A stretch of 64,000 bases of DNA from NCBI RefSeq assembly GCF_000219625.1, contig NC_018209.1, positions 1,364,001 through 1,428,000 of the forward strand, read 5' to 3'. Every line of letters begins with the position of its first letter. The first letter of the stretch is position 1. A program made the translations under genes and the position numbers. The notes under the pieces are model-generated. The model was not told the origin of the DNA and ran no database searches. It saw nothing but the letters and a program-made list of their open reading frames with translations. Source of the stretch: Zymoseptoria tritici IPO323 (taxonomy: Eukaryota > Ascomycota > Dothideomycetes > Mycosphaerellales > Mycosphaerellaceae). Shown one piece after another: positions 41,091-52,811 of this stretch.

Positions 41091-41800
41091 CATTACGAGG
41101 GCTAATACGCTCCGTAAGGCCGCTATTACCGCCGATAGTACCGAAGCGATAGCTATAGCGGCTTGTTTAGCCTATAAGGCGATCTATATGCGCATTTAGG
41201 GGTATATGTAGTTAGTTCGGGTCTGTTTGTTTGTTTTTGTTTGTTTGTTTGTCCGTAAGGCCGCTATTACCGCCGATAGTACCGAAGCGATAGCTATAGC
41301 GGCTTGTTTAGCCTATAAGGCGATCTATATGCGCATTTAGGGGTATATGTAGTTAGTTCGGGTCTGTTTAGCTCCGTTAACCCCCTTTTAGGCGCTTTAA
41401 CTCCTTTACCGGTGTTAACGGCCTCTATCTATACTAAGGCAAGGACGAATTCGACTAGAAGGGACCGCTTATGCTTAGAAAGCGCGAGAAGTTGCTCGCT
41501 AAGGAGGCTATAAAGCGAAAGAGGGAGCTTATAAGTATTTAGGTCCCTTCTTGCCCAAAAGTGCCCTACTAACCCTAACAGGGTAAAGAAGTGCCCGACA
41601 CCCCTTATAAGCGACTTATTCTGGCCTAAGGATCTACCGAGGACTGCCTAAGGTGTCGCGTTTGGGCCCTTTCGGCCGCTCTAGACACCGTCTACACCCG
41701 TACGGGCGCTAAGAAGGGCTCGAAGGCCTCTATTATAAAGGGAGTGCTCCGTCCGACCGAGTACGACCTCTCTAGGGACCTCGAGCCTAAGGAATAAGTA
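41091..41800 (+). pseudogene. antisense extra frame of Gypsy-1, part 2
   Basis: Downstream of the LINE the plus strand resumes with coding-like stretches: YQGKDEFDQKGPL-type sequence followed by a Lys/Arg/Glu-rich helix (LRKREKLLAKEAIKRKREL), then CLRCRVWALSAALDTVYTRTG and GVLRPTEYDLSRDLEPKE to about 41,796. The Cys pairs suggest a zinc-binding segment but the family is unknown. Confidence 0.45.
41111..41369 (+). repeat. perfect 118-bp direct repeat around a (TTTG)n stretch
   Basis: 41,111-41,228 and 41,252-41,369 are identical by eye and separated by 23 bases of GTTT/TTTTG repeats. The simplest reading is a tail-only LINE insertion with an unusually long target duplication. Confidence 0.85.
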
Positions 41801-41939
41801 TATAAGCGCTTTTTCGTATTTCTTTTGTCTCTTTTAGCCTCTTTTAGGCCTATTTTATAGCTAATAGGCGCGGTAACGCCCGGGTTGTTTCTTTTTACTA
41901 CGACTTAGCAACTTATAGATTAGATAGAATTAAAATAAC

Positions 41940-44004
41940 TTTACTGTGCCTAATTGTCTCTCGTTGTGTAATAATGTCGTCCTTAGGGGCCCGTTTAGCC
42001 CCTAAGTTCCCCCCCTAGGATTTTACTAGGTTCGTGAAATTCTTCTAAGGTAGAGAAAATTTTTAGGTAACTAGGAACCGGACTAAGGAGTCTATGTAGT
42101 GTTAACTAGTGTCTTTTGGGCCTTAATAGTAACTAATAACGCGTTCGTATATCTATCGTGCTAGTCTACCGTCCTTAGTACCTCCTATGCTTCTATTAAA
42201 TGCTCTTATCGTAGTAGGGCTAATATAAGTCGTAGGTTCCTAAGTGTTTTCAGACGCAGGCCAACCCTTCTACGCGATCCTATATATCTATCTACTGTGT
42301 TGTTTCTTACGCTTTAGGATCTTGTCTACTACGTAAACGTCGGGGTCCTCTAATCGGATCTCCTTTAGGCTCTTCTAGGCCCGTTCGGTAATTTTAGCAG
42401 GTTTTTCCTCCTCTAGTAGGGAGATGTAGAACGTAGGATAGATGTTTATCGTTTCCGGCAGTTCTAGCGTGTACGCGACGTCGTTTACGACTCGCTTAAT
42501 CTTATATAGGCCGACATACTTATAATCGAGCTTTTCCGACGGCCGGATAGACTTTAAATATTAAGTAGAGAGGTATATACAGTCGCTAACCTTGTATGTT
42601 TTCGCAGTTTTGCGAGCATTGTAGTATCGTACGTGTCTCTCCTATAACGTAGCTAGTCTTTTATGTAGCGTTTTCTATAGGCCGATTACTCTATGCGCTA
42701 TCTCCGCCGTACTAGGAGCTTTGCCCTCTAATTAGGGCAGGTCGGGCTATCTAGCGGCAATTAGATCGCGAACGTTATATACTTAGAATAGTATTACCCC
42801 TATTGTCGTATAAACGCTATCGTTGTAAGAGAATTCGGCTACCGACAGCATCTATGCCTAGTCGTCCTGTTCGTAGTTGTAGTACACCTGTAGGTATTAC
42901 TCTAGCGTTTGGTTCTAACGCTCTGTCTAACCGTCCGTTTAGGGGTAATATGCGGTGCTTAGGCCCCTTCGGACCCTAAGGTAGTAGTAGAGCGTGCTCC
43001 AGAACTTAGATATAAGGATTAGTCCTCTGTCGGACGTAATTAACTTAGGAGTTCCGTAAAGGCGGAAGATTTCTTTTAGGAAGACCTCCGCGAGGGTTTT
43101 AGTATTAATGTCTTTCCGTACAGGAATATAGTAGGCCATTTTGGACTACCTGTCTATAACGACGAGGATTAAGTCGTATGTATGCCCTATAAACGTACTT
43201 AGGGGCAGATCGGTAATAAAATCTAATATTAGGTCCTCCTAGGGCCTGTTTAGTAGAGTTTCCGCATAGAGTTCTCTATATAGGCTATATCGCTGTAGCT
43301 TCGCCCTATCGTATGTCTAGCAGCTGTTTACGTAGTCCTTAACGTATTTTCTTATATCTAGCTAGTAGAACGACCGTTATAACAGCTCTAGGGTCCGTTT
43401 AAAACTAAAGTAGCCGGCTAGGGGATCGTTATAGTACTGGCGGAGAGCTGCTAGGCGTACTAGGCCCGTAGGCACGTACAGTTTCCGTTCGTAGAAGAGG
43501 AATTCGCCTTATATAGCCTACCTTTAGGTCTATTCCGGCGGATCCGGGTTATTTATAGCTAGTTCGACTATAGATGCTATAGGGTTATATTTTAGGCTTT
43601 CGCGTATTGTATTAATTAGCGGGGAGTCTAATAATTCTTCTATTAGAGTGCTCGCTATTATATACGTTTTGCTATAGTAGGTCCTAGCGAGCTATAGATA
43701 GTAGGTTATAACTACTATTATAGACCGAACGGGGCTAGATTTAGCCGTTATTCCCTCGGACAGACCTAGTTAGTGCCGAAGGGTGTCTAATGTAGGAGCA
43801 CTGTCGCTTTCGTTAATCTACCGTCCTAAGTAGTCCCTATCTTCTAGGTCTAGGCGTCTGCTTACTCCGTCCGCGGCGGCATTAAGCGACCCCGGGTTGT
43901 ACGTTATGCGGAAGTCGACGTTTGACAGCTGCTCTACCTATCTTGCCTATCTTCGGCTTAGTTGCTTAGTTGTTATAAACCATTTTAGGTTATATTAGTC
44001 TATT
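41940..44004 (-). pseudogene. Gypsy-1 pol, 3' part: RNase H end, integrase, chromodomain
   Basis: On the minus strand, integrase-type text appears near 43,139-42,939 (KDINTKTLAEVFLKEIFRLY, TPKLITSDRG). A capsid-proximal polyprotein tail follows (IKRVVNDVAYTLELPE), then a chromodomain (DVYVVDKILKRKKQ, then KGWPASENT). TAG codons replace Trp and Gln positions throughout. Confidence 0.75.
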
Positions 44005-44017
44005 AAGACCTTAATTT

Positions 44018-44807
44018 TTGACGGCCGAACAGACTGCACCTTCACGCGGTGGCCGTCGTAAGTACCTTCCTCGGAAGGGAAACCAAGACAGTCTGGAAGA
44101 AACCTCTTGAAGAAACCTCCTCGAAAACCTCTCGAAATCCGCCCGAAATCCTTCTCGAAATCCGCCTCGAAACACAAGCTATAACAGAACAACGGCACGA
44201 TTCGAACGAACAGCCCTCTACGTTACGAACAAGAAGAAGTAGTCCACTCTATCCTATACGCGCACCTCCTCGAAATCCGAATCGAAATCGCATGTCCCTT
44301 CTCTAGTAGAGACGTCGTTGCCCTCGAAAGGAAGCATACATACACTTTAAAGAGCTAGAACTCGGTGGAATCTACAACTCTGCGATTAACCTACGTAGCT
44401 GTATACGTTTGGAAGCGGCATACAGTTCCACAAAGGCATATTAAGGACAAGAGAAGACAGCGAGTTGGACAGCTGCTTTTGCACTGCTTTTGTACTACAT
44501 TTCGAATTTGCAGCGTGCGTGCGAAGCGGAAGGATCCGCTGAAAATTCTGCAAAAAGCTTAGCGCGAAAATTCTGCAGCCCCGGCTGCAACACTCGTTTG
44601 ATTTCCTTTGTCTTACGCTGTTTTAAAGTCCTTCGGCAGATTCTGCTTGCAGGTCCTGCCTTAGGCACGGGGTTTCCCCTAAGGTTAAAGAATACCGAAA
44701 GAATTTAATTGTAAATAGATCTACTGCCTTGCTTGCAAGGCCGTCCTACATAGTCTTAGACTCCGAAAGGACGTAAATGGAACAAACAAACAAACAAACA
44801 AACAAAC
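44018..44807 (+). mobile_element. 790-bp nonautonomous retroelement sharing the LINE 3' tail (SINE-like)
   Basis: It is flanked by the 13-bp duplication AAGACCTTAATTT (44,005-44,017; 44,808-44,820) and ends in (CAAA)n. Its last 60 bases before the tail (GGCCGTCCTACATAGTC...AGGACGTAAATGGAAC) match the 3' end of the LINE copies. The body is unrelated to the LINE and of normal composition, rich in CpA/TpG, so it escaped RIP. A GATTCGAAC string near 44,199 resembles a pol III B box. Tandem CTCGAAATCC units lie at 44,110-44,170. It carries no convincing protein. Confidence 0.8.
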
Positions 44808-44820
44808 AAGACCTTAATTT

Positions 44821-47800
44821 GGTGCGAAGCGCCCTTAACGTAGTATCTCTAGTGCTTAAAGGCCTCGACTATAGCGAGAAGCTCTTAATCGTATATGTTA
44901 TAGTTCCTTTCGGCCGCGTTTATCTTGCTAGAGAAGAAGGCTACTAGGTACTAGTGCATTTTGCCCTCCGTTTTATGCGGTTAGGACAGTACTACCCCGA
45001 CGGCGAACCCGGAGGTATCTATTATAACGCGGATAGGCAGTTTTAGGTTAAAATGCCGTAAAATAGGCGCTTTAATAAACCTGGTCTTTAACTGCTAGAA
45101 TGCTTGCACTACGTTAGGTAAGAGTTCGAGGGGAACTAATTCCTCCTTTCTCTATCGGTGTCCGCCTTTAGCACTATTTAGGCCTCTCTCTATTAAGCAG
45201 TTTAGTAGGCTAGCTATGCGGGAGAATCCCTTAATAAACTAGCGGTAGTAGTTCGCAAATCCGATAAAGATACGAATGTCCCTAACTAAGGCTAGAAGGG
45301 GCTAGTTAGCGATAGCTTAGATCCTTTCTACCTCTATTTCGACCCCTTTTAGGGTTACTACGAACCTAAGGTAGCTAACTTGCCGCTTAAAGAACTCGCA
45401 CTTTAACAGTTTAGTAAAGAGTCGGTGTCTTCTAAGTCTCTCGAGGACTATCCTAACGTGTTTCTTATAGCTTTCGGCGTCTTGTAAGTATATTAAGATG
45501 TCGTCGAGGTATACTATAATATAGTAGTCTAGCAGGCCCCGGAGGGCGTAGTTTATATATCCTTAGAACACTACTAGGGCGTTAGTTAGCCTAAACGGGA
45601 CTATAGTGTACTTAAAGTAGCTATACCTCGTCCGAAAGGCAGTTTTCTACTAGTCGCTCTCCTTAATTCGGATGCGATAGTACGCGTCTCGTATATCTAG
45701 CTTTATAAAGAACTTTGCCGGCGCCAACTAGTCTAGCGATTCCTAGACGAGGTGCAGGGCGTATCTATTCTTAATAGTAACGGCATTAAGGGCCCTATAG
45801 TCGACGCATAGACGTAGGCTACCGTCCTTTTTCTTTATAAAGAGGATGCCTATCCCCGCTAGGGAGGTCGAGGGGCGGATCTACTCCTTCTCTAGGCTAT
45901 CGGCGAGGTAGTTGCGTAAAGTCTCTAGTTCTATTACAGAGAGGTTGTATAATAGGCCGTACGGGGCCTCCTTGCCTTCTTCGAGGTTAATGCTAAGCTT
46001 ATTCGGCCCTGTCTCGGGGAGAAGGGACTCGTTTCCTTCTACGAAAACATCCGCGAAATCCGAGAATTCGCTTAGAAGTTCCGGTTTTTTTAGCGCGTCG
46101 TCTGTGCGTTAAGCAGCAAGGGCCTAAACGCGCCCCGAAGGGATGCCGGAGGCGTCCTTCTAGAACTCTTTAGGTAAGACGAGCCTAACCGGCCTCTATT
46201 GTCTGCCTTTCGTCCCCTTCTAGGTAACGCTTTTGCGGATAAAGTTTACCCTCGGGTTCTATCGTTCTAGCTAGGGCATACTAAGGACTAGTTAGAACCC
46301 GTAGATTCTTCCGACTACGAAGGTTTCTATACATCCTCTAGTATGTCCTTAAGTGTCTGTTACTTTAAACGGGACGCGGCATTCTCCCTAAATAGCTATC
46401 CTCTAGCCGTTTAGTGCTACGTATTAGGCCGTTTGCCCTAACTCGGGGCTTAGGCCTAGCTCTTTAGCTACTATGTTGTCTATAAAGTTACTTTGCGCTC
46501 CGTAATCGAGTAGTGCTCGGAGTGTCTTAGTCCTATTAGGACCCTACATCTCTACTTTAAAGCGTATTAGCCCTTCCCCTATAGTTCGGGTAATTCCTCC
46601 TAGCTCGGCAGCCTTTCTTTAGGCCTCTAAGTACTAGACTTAACCCGCAGCGGTTAGAGGAGATCTACTACGGGCTCTCCCTTTTCCCGACTAGTCCTTA
46701 TCGGGGCATTCTTATCGCCGGTGTCCCTCTTTGCTATATATCTAGTAGGCAGTAGCCGACTTCTCCTTATTAGCTGCCTTTAGGGGGGTTTTAGCCCTTC
46801 TCGGCCTACTCGGGGGCTTATTGTTTTTGTTTAGGCGCCTTCCGTTAGTTTCGTCGACGGAAGTCTTCGCTAAGCGCTTTTTGTTAAATTCCTATATCTG
46901 TCGGTATAATATATTAGCTCGTTCCTCTACATCTACGAGGGTTATAAGGGTAACTTAGCCCTGTTCGAGCCTATTTCTAACCGCCGGGGTAAGAGCTCCC
47001 TTAAATTTATAGATTATCCTAGGAATGTCGGTATAACCGATCTTATCCTACTGTTCTTTTAGGTAGTTTATTAGCCTAGTTAGGGTCCTGTTGCCCTATT
47101 TAGCCTCTTTAATATTGTCTATAGCTCTTTAGGTGCGTTCGTCTTTTATACCTATAGAATCTAGCATTACGAGCTGTATGTCGCTCTATATTAGCCGAAT
47201 AGGTGCCTTATCGAGAAGGTAGCGCTTCTAGTGCTGCTTTTAGGGTCTTACTATCTATTCTTTAGCGAATTCTATCTTTTCTTTGTCGGTAGCTATGCCG
47301 GCCTAGTTAATTGCTCGGTTAATGTCTTCCTACTACTATTCCTAGTCGGCGCGGTTCTTTCCCTCGAAGATGTAGGGATTCTAGGCCTTTAGGAGCGCGT
47401 TCTTAGGGATAGATAGCAGAACTAGGGCATCGGGCAGGACAGTAGGGATAGATCCGTTCTGTACCTAGGCGATGCGGTCCCTTATAGCCTTATTACGTAC
47501 CTAGAGAAGGCTAAGCTAGAGGAGGCGCTCCTATCTAGCGGTAGCGGCCTCTTCCTTACGGATTTGTTTATTAATGTCGTCTTCTTCTCCCCTAGGTAGA
47601 GTGTCTTCTTCCTATAGAGGGTTCTCTAGTTCTTCTTCGCCCTCGTTAGCGGCATCCTAGTGTCCGATAGGTTCTTCCGGGGTTTTAGGCCCGCCTTCGG
47701 CGTCTTCGTCGTCGCTAACGGTAGTCTAAGTAGAGGTTTCTATAGTCTCTAGGTCGTTAGCGGGTTCGTTCGTACGGCGACGGGTGCTCTTACTCCCTAA

Positions 47801-47866
47801 TAGGCCGGGACGAGACGAAGCTATCTCGGAAGTAATTCGTCGTACTATAGGGTAGATCGAATCGTA
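44821..47866 (-). pseudogene. Gypsy-1 gag, protease, reverse transcriptase and RNase H start
   Basis: Minus strand. The first 60 codons at 47,908-47,726 include a basic/acidic gag start (RPGLLGSKSTRRRTNEPAND). RT motifs include the YLDD box at 45,500-45,511 with DILIYLQDAESYKKH after it. The SINE-like element splits the RNase H region at 44,018. TAG codons interrupt every domain. Confidence 0.75.
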
Positions 47867-48081
47867 TATAAAGGGTGTAGTTAAGAATAGAGTAGCAGTA
47901 TAAATCACTTTAGAACAGACTCGATTCGATACTCTCTCGGAAGGAGGAGATTCTACGTATCCTTATAATACAGGCGCAATCTAGCTCAAACGAGCTTAAA
48001 AGGCCTTAGTAGGGGTGCATATGCCGCTGAGGCAGGGGATCAGATGCCGATTGTCGGTATTCGGCGGAGGCAGATGTAACA
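47867..48081 (-). repeat. Gypsy-1 LTR, 5' copy
   Basis: 215 bp, partner of 34,605-34,819. In minus orientation it begins TGTTACATCTGCC. A primer-binding site should follow it at about 47,865-47,845, but I could not match a tRNA. Confidence 0.88.
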
Positions 48082-48086
48082 CCCGA

Positions 48087-48171
48087 TACTATTATCGTAG
48101 AGTATCGAGGTATCGTAATAATAGTAGTAGATATCGAGGTAGTATCTATAATACTAGAATATCCTAAGACG
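48087..48171 (+). mobile_element. element X, middle segment between Gypsy-1 and LINE copy 2
   Basis: The plus-strand frame from the CCCGA duplication (PDTIIVEYRGIV...ILEYPK) continues without a break into TYTASYAYIIDARTTP at 53,789 once LINE copy 2 is removed. This supports both the insertion boundaries and the coding nature of element X. Confidence 0.65.
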
Positions 48172-48299
48172 TTTGTTTTGTTTGTTTTGTTTGTTTGTTC
48201 CATTTACGTCCTGTATGAGTCTATGACTATGTAGGACGGCTGTCTCGCGACAGCAGTCTATCTATGTACAATCGTTGTTCTCTCGTATCTCTTGACCTT

Positions 48300-51200
48300 A
48301 GGGAAAGACCCGTGCCTAGGATAGTAGCAAGCTAGTATCGAAGGACTTTAAAGAAAGACAAATAAGGAAAAGTAAAAGGAGTGTAGGCTAGACGGTCTCG
48401 TCTTCGCCTCTTGCTAGGTGCCAGGACCTAGAAGCAATCTTTGTATCCGAGAGAAAGGTAGTAAGGTGTTTCCGGAGTTCCTTATCTTCTACTATTTCTA
48501 GCAGAGATTGTGCTTGTCGTAGCGGTAGTAGCCTAAATACATCGTAGATAGGGCAGCTACATACGAGGTGTTCTGCTGTTTCTCGTCGTCCGCAAGGGCA
48601 GTCTGGCGTCGTTGCGTGTCCAAAGCGATAGAGATAGGACTTTAGGTATCCGTGTCCTAATAGGATAGTATAGAAGGCACTAGTTAAAGCACGTCTTCCT
48701 CCTATTCTATGTTTTCCTAGCGAGCTCCATAGAAATCGACTAAGGTAGCTATTTGTATTCCTAGGTACCTTATTGATCTCCCGTTGTCTTGCTATTTCGT
48801 ATCGGGTTTTCCAGACGCTAAAGAGATCGTCTTTTGCGTAGTTAGCCCTCTCGTATTCTACGAAATGCTTGTATTGTCGGAGTCGATAACAGAGTAGTTA
48901 TATCTGTGTTCTCTGTCGTTTTTGCGGAAGTATCTCTCTCGAGTCCTCGTGTTAGACTTCTCGCGTATCCGAAGGCGCGCTTTAGATAGCGAGTCTTACG
49001 GGGTAGTTTTCGGGTAGCTTTGCTACGCGTAGAGAGTATAAAATTGACTGTCTCTCTAGGCGTAGATCCGGGGGGAAGAGATTTGACTCTACCTCGGACG
49101 GGACGTTTAGGGCGGTACGGAAAACGCCTAGGATCTTCCTACAAGCTTTACTTTGTAGAGATACTAGAGGTTTTATGCTCTTTTTCGACCGCCACCAAAC
49201 CGGGGCCCCGTAGTCTGCTATTGTAGTAACGCAGGCTAGGTAGATCTTTCTTAACGATATAGAAGACAGACCGCGTTCGGTATTTGCTAGTCTTTCTAAT
49301 CGATAGAATGCCGCTTATGCTTAAGCCGATCTTATTGCAATGTACTCCTTAAAGGTAAGACTGGCGTCTAGCCAAATCCCAAGCCACCTTATCGCTTTCT
49401 TTGCCGGGCGAACAATATCGCCGTTTGGAAGAATTACCGGGCAATCGGACCCTTTCCCTTTCGAGAAGTGTACTAGGTCTGTCTTTGCTAGGTCGAAAGC
49501 AATCGAGTTCTTCTTTCCTAGGTCTATTAGCCTTCTTGCCTCACGTTCTAGTACCTTAGAGTTCTTCTTAAGGGACGTAGACGAGGTAGATAGTCTAATG
49601 TCGTCGACGTAGGAACTAGGAGTAACTCCTTATAGCGAGAAGAATATGTCGCGCGTATAGATAAGAAAGAGGATAGGAGACATCGGGCTGCCTTGCGGAA
49701 CGCCGATCTCTACATCCTGGAATTCCTGTATCTGTCCGTCGAATGCTATTCGTAGGCGTCTATTGCTCATAAACGACTAAACCCAACGTATAAGGCTGTG
49801 CGGAAGCCTTAACTGGATCATTATTCTTAACAGTCGGTTCTTTGCAACGTGGTCGTATGCTCCTCTTACGTCGAGGAAGATAACCGAAGTCTTCTTTTTC
49901 TTTCTTCGATTCTCCTCGATTTCGTTCGTTAAGAGAAGCACCGTATCGATAGCCGATTTCTTCTTTCGCCCTCCTAACTACGAGTCGTGTAGAAGGGGCT
50001 TCGTCTCTGCGATAATCCCTAGGCGTTTTGCGAGTATTCTCTCGCTAATCTTGCCGAGGCAGTTTAGGAGAGAGATAACTCGGTAGGCCTTAGGGACCGA
50101 ATAGTCTGGTTTTCCCGGCTTTGCTAGAACTGCGCCTGTCGCAACTTTCCAGCATCGGGGGTAGTGTCCTTCGTCGAGTAGCCTACTGTATATACGTAGA
50201 AAGGTAATAGGAATAGCGCCGTACGCTTTACTAATAATAGCTTGCGTAATACCGTCTAGGCCCGGCGTTTTTCCTTTTACTATCTTCGTGCTACAGGCGG
50301 CAGCGAGTTCCTCTTCGGTTAGCGTAGTCCAGCCCCAATCCCCGGCTGTATACGCTTCCCAACGGCTAGGTAGAGGTTCCTCGGCAGGAGGGCGCGGAAA
50401 TAAGGCTTCGGAGAAGGCCTTACATTTCCCCTCGAAAGAATCTTCGTTGTTTATCGTAGGTATCTGTCTTCGGCTGCTATTCCTAGTATAGGACATAGCT
50501 TTAAAGATAGATTTCGAGTCTTCTTTTTCGAGGAAAGCGTTCCAGTGGTTCTTCTTAGCTGTTTTAATAGCTTGGAAGTACTCGTTTCTCGCTTCCGTAT
50601 ACGCCTCTTTCTCGTCTAGCGTTGGCGTACGTCCGCAGGTAAAGGTCTGTCTATATGTTCTAGACATTGTACGGCGTAGCATGCGTAGCTCTCTATTCCA
50701 CCAAGGTTTTGCGCAGGCGTGTACTACTTTCTCTGGGATTGCTCCCCGCATCGATTCGGTAATACACGAGGTAAAGGAGTCTGCGATGTCGTCGAGGGAG
50801 TTCGTATAGTTAATAGACGTCGCCTTGCTTATTAGGAGATCTGTAAACAGTTCCCAATCCGCGGAAGCTATATCTAGAACTACTTTCTTCTGTTGGGCTC
50901 GATCTTGCGTGCCAATAAGGTCTATAGATATAGCCTTATGGTCTGAGCCTGTCGGAATCGTTCTCCAGTCGATTTCCTTCGTAGATAAGGATCCTCTTGT
51001 GAACGTAAGGTCTAGGACCGACTCTGCGTCTAGGTGCGGCCTATAGAAGGTCCCGACACCTATCGTATTACGTAGAGTAAAGCCCTGGTCTTCTATCCAC
51101 TCTATAAATTCGCGGGCGCTAGTAGTATCCTTTCCCCTCGGATCCCAGGACGGGTGTCTAAGGTTAAAGTCTCCTACTAGTAGAGTGTTTGGAAGGAACG

Positions 51201-51660
51201 TGTTGCGTAGAGAGTAGAGGATTCTCTCTGTTGTTCGTCGGTTTTGCGGGTTCTCGGTATCCCGAAGGTCTTTCTCGTTGTAGAGATTAACTATCTGGAT
51301 CTTGTTGCCCTTCTTGTCTGAAATAACAAAGGAAAGTATGTCGCTGTCGTCTAATAAAATAGGAGAGATATTGACGTTGAGTCTTATGCTAATATATAGC
51401 ATTGTTCTTGGCCGGATTGTCGAATCCGTAGTCGTTAGGAATAGCTGGTTATACTCCCGGTGTGCGATAGATCTTGTCTCTTTGTAGCCTGTTATCGGGT
51501 CTTCTATAGTCCACGGTTCCTAGACTAGTAGAAGGTCGGCTTTCTGCTTAACCGCGACGTCTAAGGTAGACTCTGTAGCCTCGATAGATCGGTTAAGATT
51601 AACGTAGAAAATCCGTAGAGAGTGTTCTAACATGTAGAACGTTCTAGGGGCCTCCCTTTC
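48300..51660 (-). pseudogene. LINE copy 2 ORF2: APE endonuclease, reverse transcriptase, Cys/His C-terminus
   Basis: A 474-codon open stretch at 49,978-51,402 covers the endonuclease (LLVGDFNLRHPSWDPRG, LDLTFTRG, GSDHKAISI) and the start of the reverse transcriptase (KGKTPGLDGI, YRVISLLNCLGKISERI). It ends at a TAG where Trp is expected. The frame goes on with FLDVRGAYDHV, GVPQGSPMSPILF and SSYVDDIRL, and then the Cys/His segment. The order is that of the fungal Tad1 clade. An unmutated copy would make one protein that nicks DNA and reverse-transcribes its own RNA. Confidence 0.82.
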
Positions 51661-51829
51661 TGTTGTATACGATCCTTCGCCTTCTCGACTCTTAGGCTGT
51701 CCGCGCCTACGTATAGACGGTTTTAAATAGCCCTTTTTGCCTCCTCCTCGGTGGCAAAACCTACTAGAACTGTCGCCCCAGTAAGAGTCCTTCTTCTCTC
51801 TTCGTTTGTTAGCCAAATCGGGGTGCCTG

Positions 51830-52233
51830 CGAGTTTAAGACCTCTATTAAAGGTCTCAATTTCTCGTTAAATGTCCTGTAGGCCCGTTAGCGTATTAAAG
51901 TTCGCGGTCGAGACGCCGTGGACTACGACCTTGTGCCAGAGAGAGTCCTCTATTACCCGTGCCTCGCCTACGATATCGGTAACCTTAGTAAGGCTATCGA
52001 TCGTTCGTTAGCGGGCTTTCTCTATTACAAAGTTTAGGACAATGTTACCCCGAAATGATTTCTTTATCGCAAGGACAGCTAGCTCTTGGTCTTCGCCTTT
52101 AAGAGCGTCGTTAATTTTGTCTCGGGTTGCGATCTAGTCGAGTTCCTTCTCTTTATCCTTTAGTACAAGGATAAGAGGCATCGGTTCTGCTTGTTCTTTC
52201 GGCTTGCTAGCCCTCCGGGAGACGGTCGTCTAC

Positions 52234-52278
<45 letters not shown>

Positions 52279-52811
52279 GTTGTCTTTGTTGTCGAGGAGG
52301 TAGAGGTAGAGGTAGCGGATCCGCTATCTCCCTTAACAACGTCTACGAAAGTAGGCTTCTTCGCCTGTGCTACTAGTTTCTTTGTTGTCATTTCTAGGTT
52401 CGAGACTTGCTTTGCGAGGATTTGGGACGTTGTCCTAAAGTCTGTACGCTCGGTAAAGTGCCGAAAGACTTCGAGAAGGTCGAGAACCCGGGTTTGTTCT
52501 CCTAGAAACCCGACTAGATCCCCCGCTACTTCGACTAGTAGCTGTCGGGCTTGTAGGATCTTCTCGTTCGCGGGCGTGTAAGAGAGTGTTTGTTTCTTTC
52601 CGAGAGAAGGGCTGCGAGTCGGGGAGTTACTAAAATCGAAGGGGTTTTGCCTTTTCCTAGGTAGGAAAGGAAAGCCGGTTCTTTTTAGTAGTTCCTCCGG
52701 CAACGGCAGGGTTTTGAGAGACTCAAACGTAACTTCCTCGTCCCCTCTAGCCGTAGCTTTTGGAGTCTAAGGGGCTGAGCCTGCGTCTGTCATTACCGTC
52801 TCGGTAGACAT
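51830..52811 (-). pseudogene. LINE copy 2 ORF1 with poly-Gln tract
   Basis: From MSTETVMTDAGSAP at 52,811 the frame has one early TAG, then a 157-codon open part (PEELLKRTGFPFLPRKRQ...KKLVAQAKKPTFVDVVKG) ending in a run of about 15 glutamines at 52,234-52,280. ORF1 proteins of LINEs bind RNA. Copy 1 has an interrupted, shorter repeat at the same place. Confidence 0.7.
52234..52278 (+). repeat. (TGT)n microsatellite in LINE ORF1
   Basis: About 15 uninterrupted triplets, encoding Gln on the minus strand. In copy 1 (39,570-39,605) the tract is shorter and broken by A and C changes. Confidence 0.9.

Larger units (their letters stand above)
34605..48081 (-). mobile_element. Ty3/Gypsy chromodomain LTR retrotransposon (Gypsy-1), RIP-degraded, with nested insertions
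   Basis: Two 215-bp LTRs (34,605-34,819 and 47,867-48,081) bound the element. On the minus strand each LTR starts TGTTACATCTGCC and ends in CA. CCCGA flanks both sides (34,600-34,604; 48,082-48,086). A polypurine tract lies inside the 3' LTR. Without nested insertions the element is about 7 kb. Order on the minus strand is gag, protease, reverse transcriptase with YLDD at 45,500-45,511, RNase H, integrase, chromodomain at about 42,260-42,355, then a 1.5-kb region with plus-strand coding character. Frames are broken by many TAG codons. It is inactive. Confidence 0.88.
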
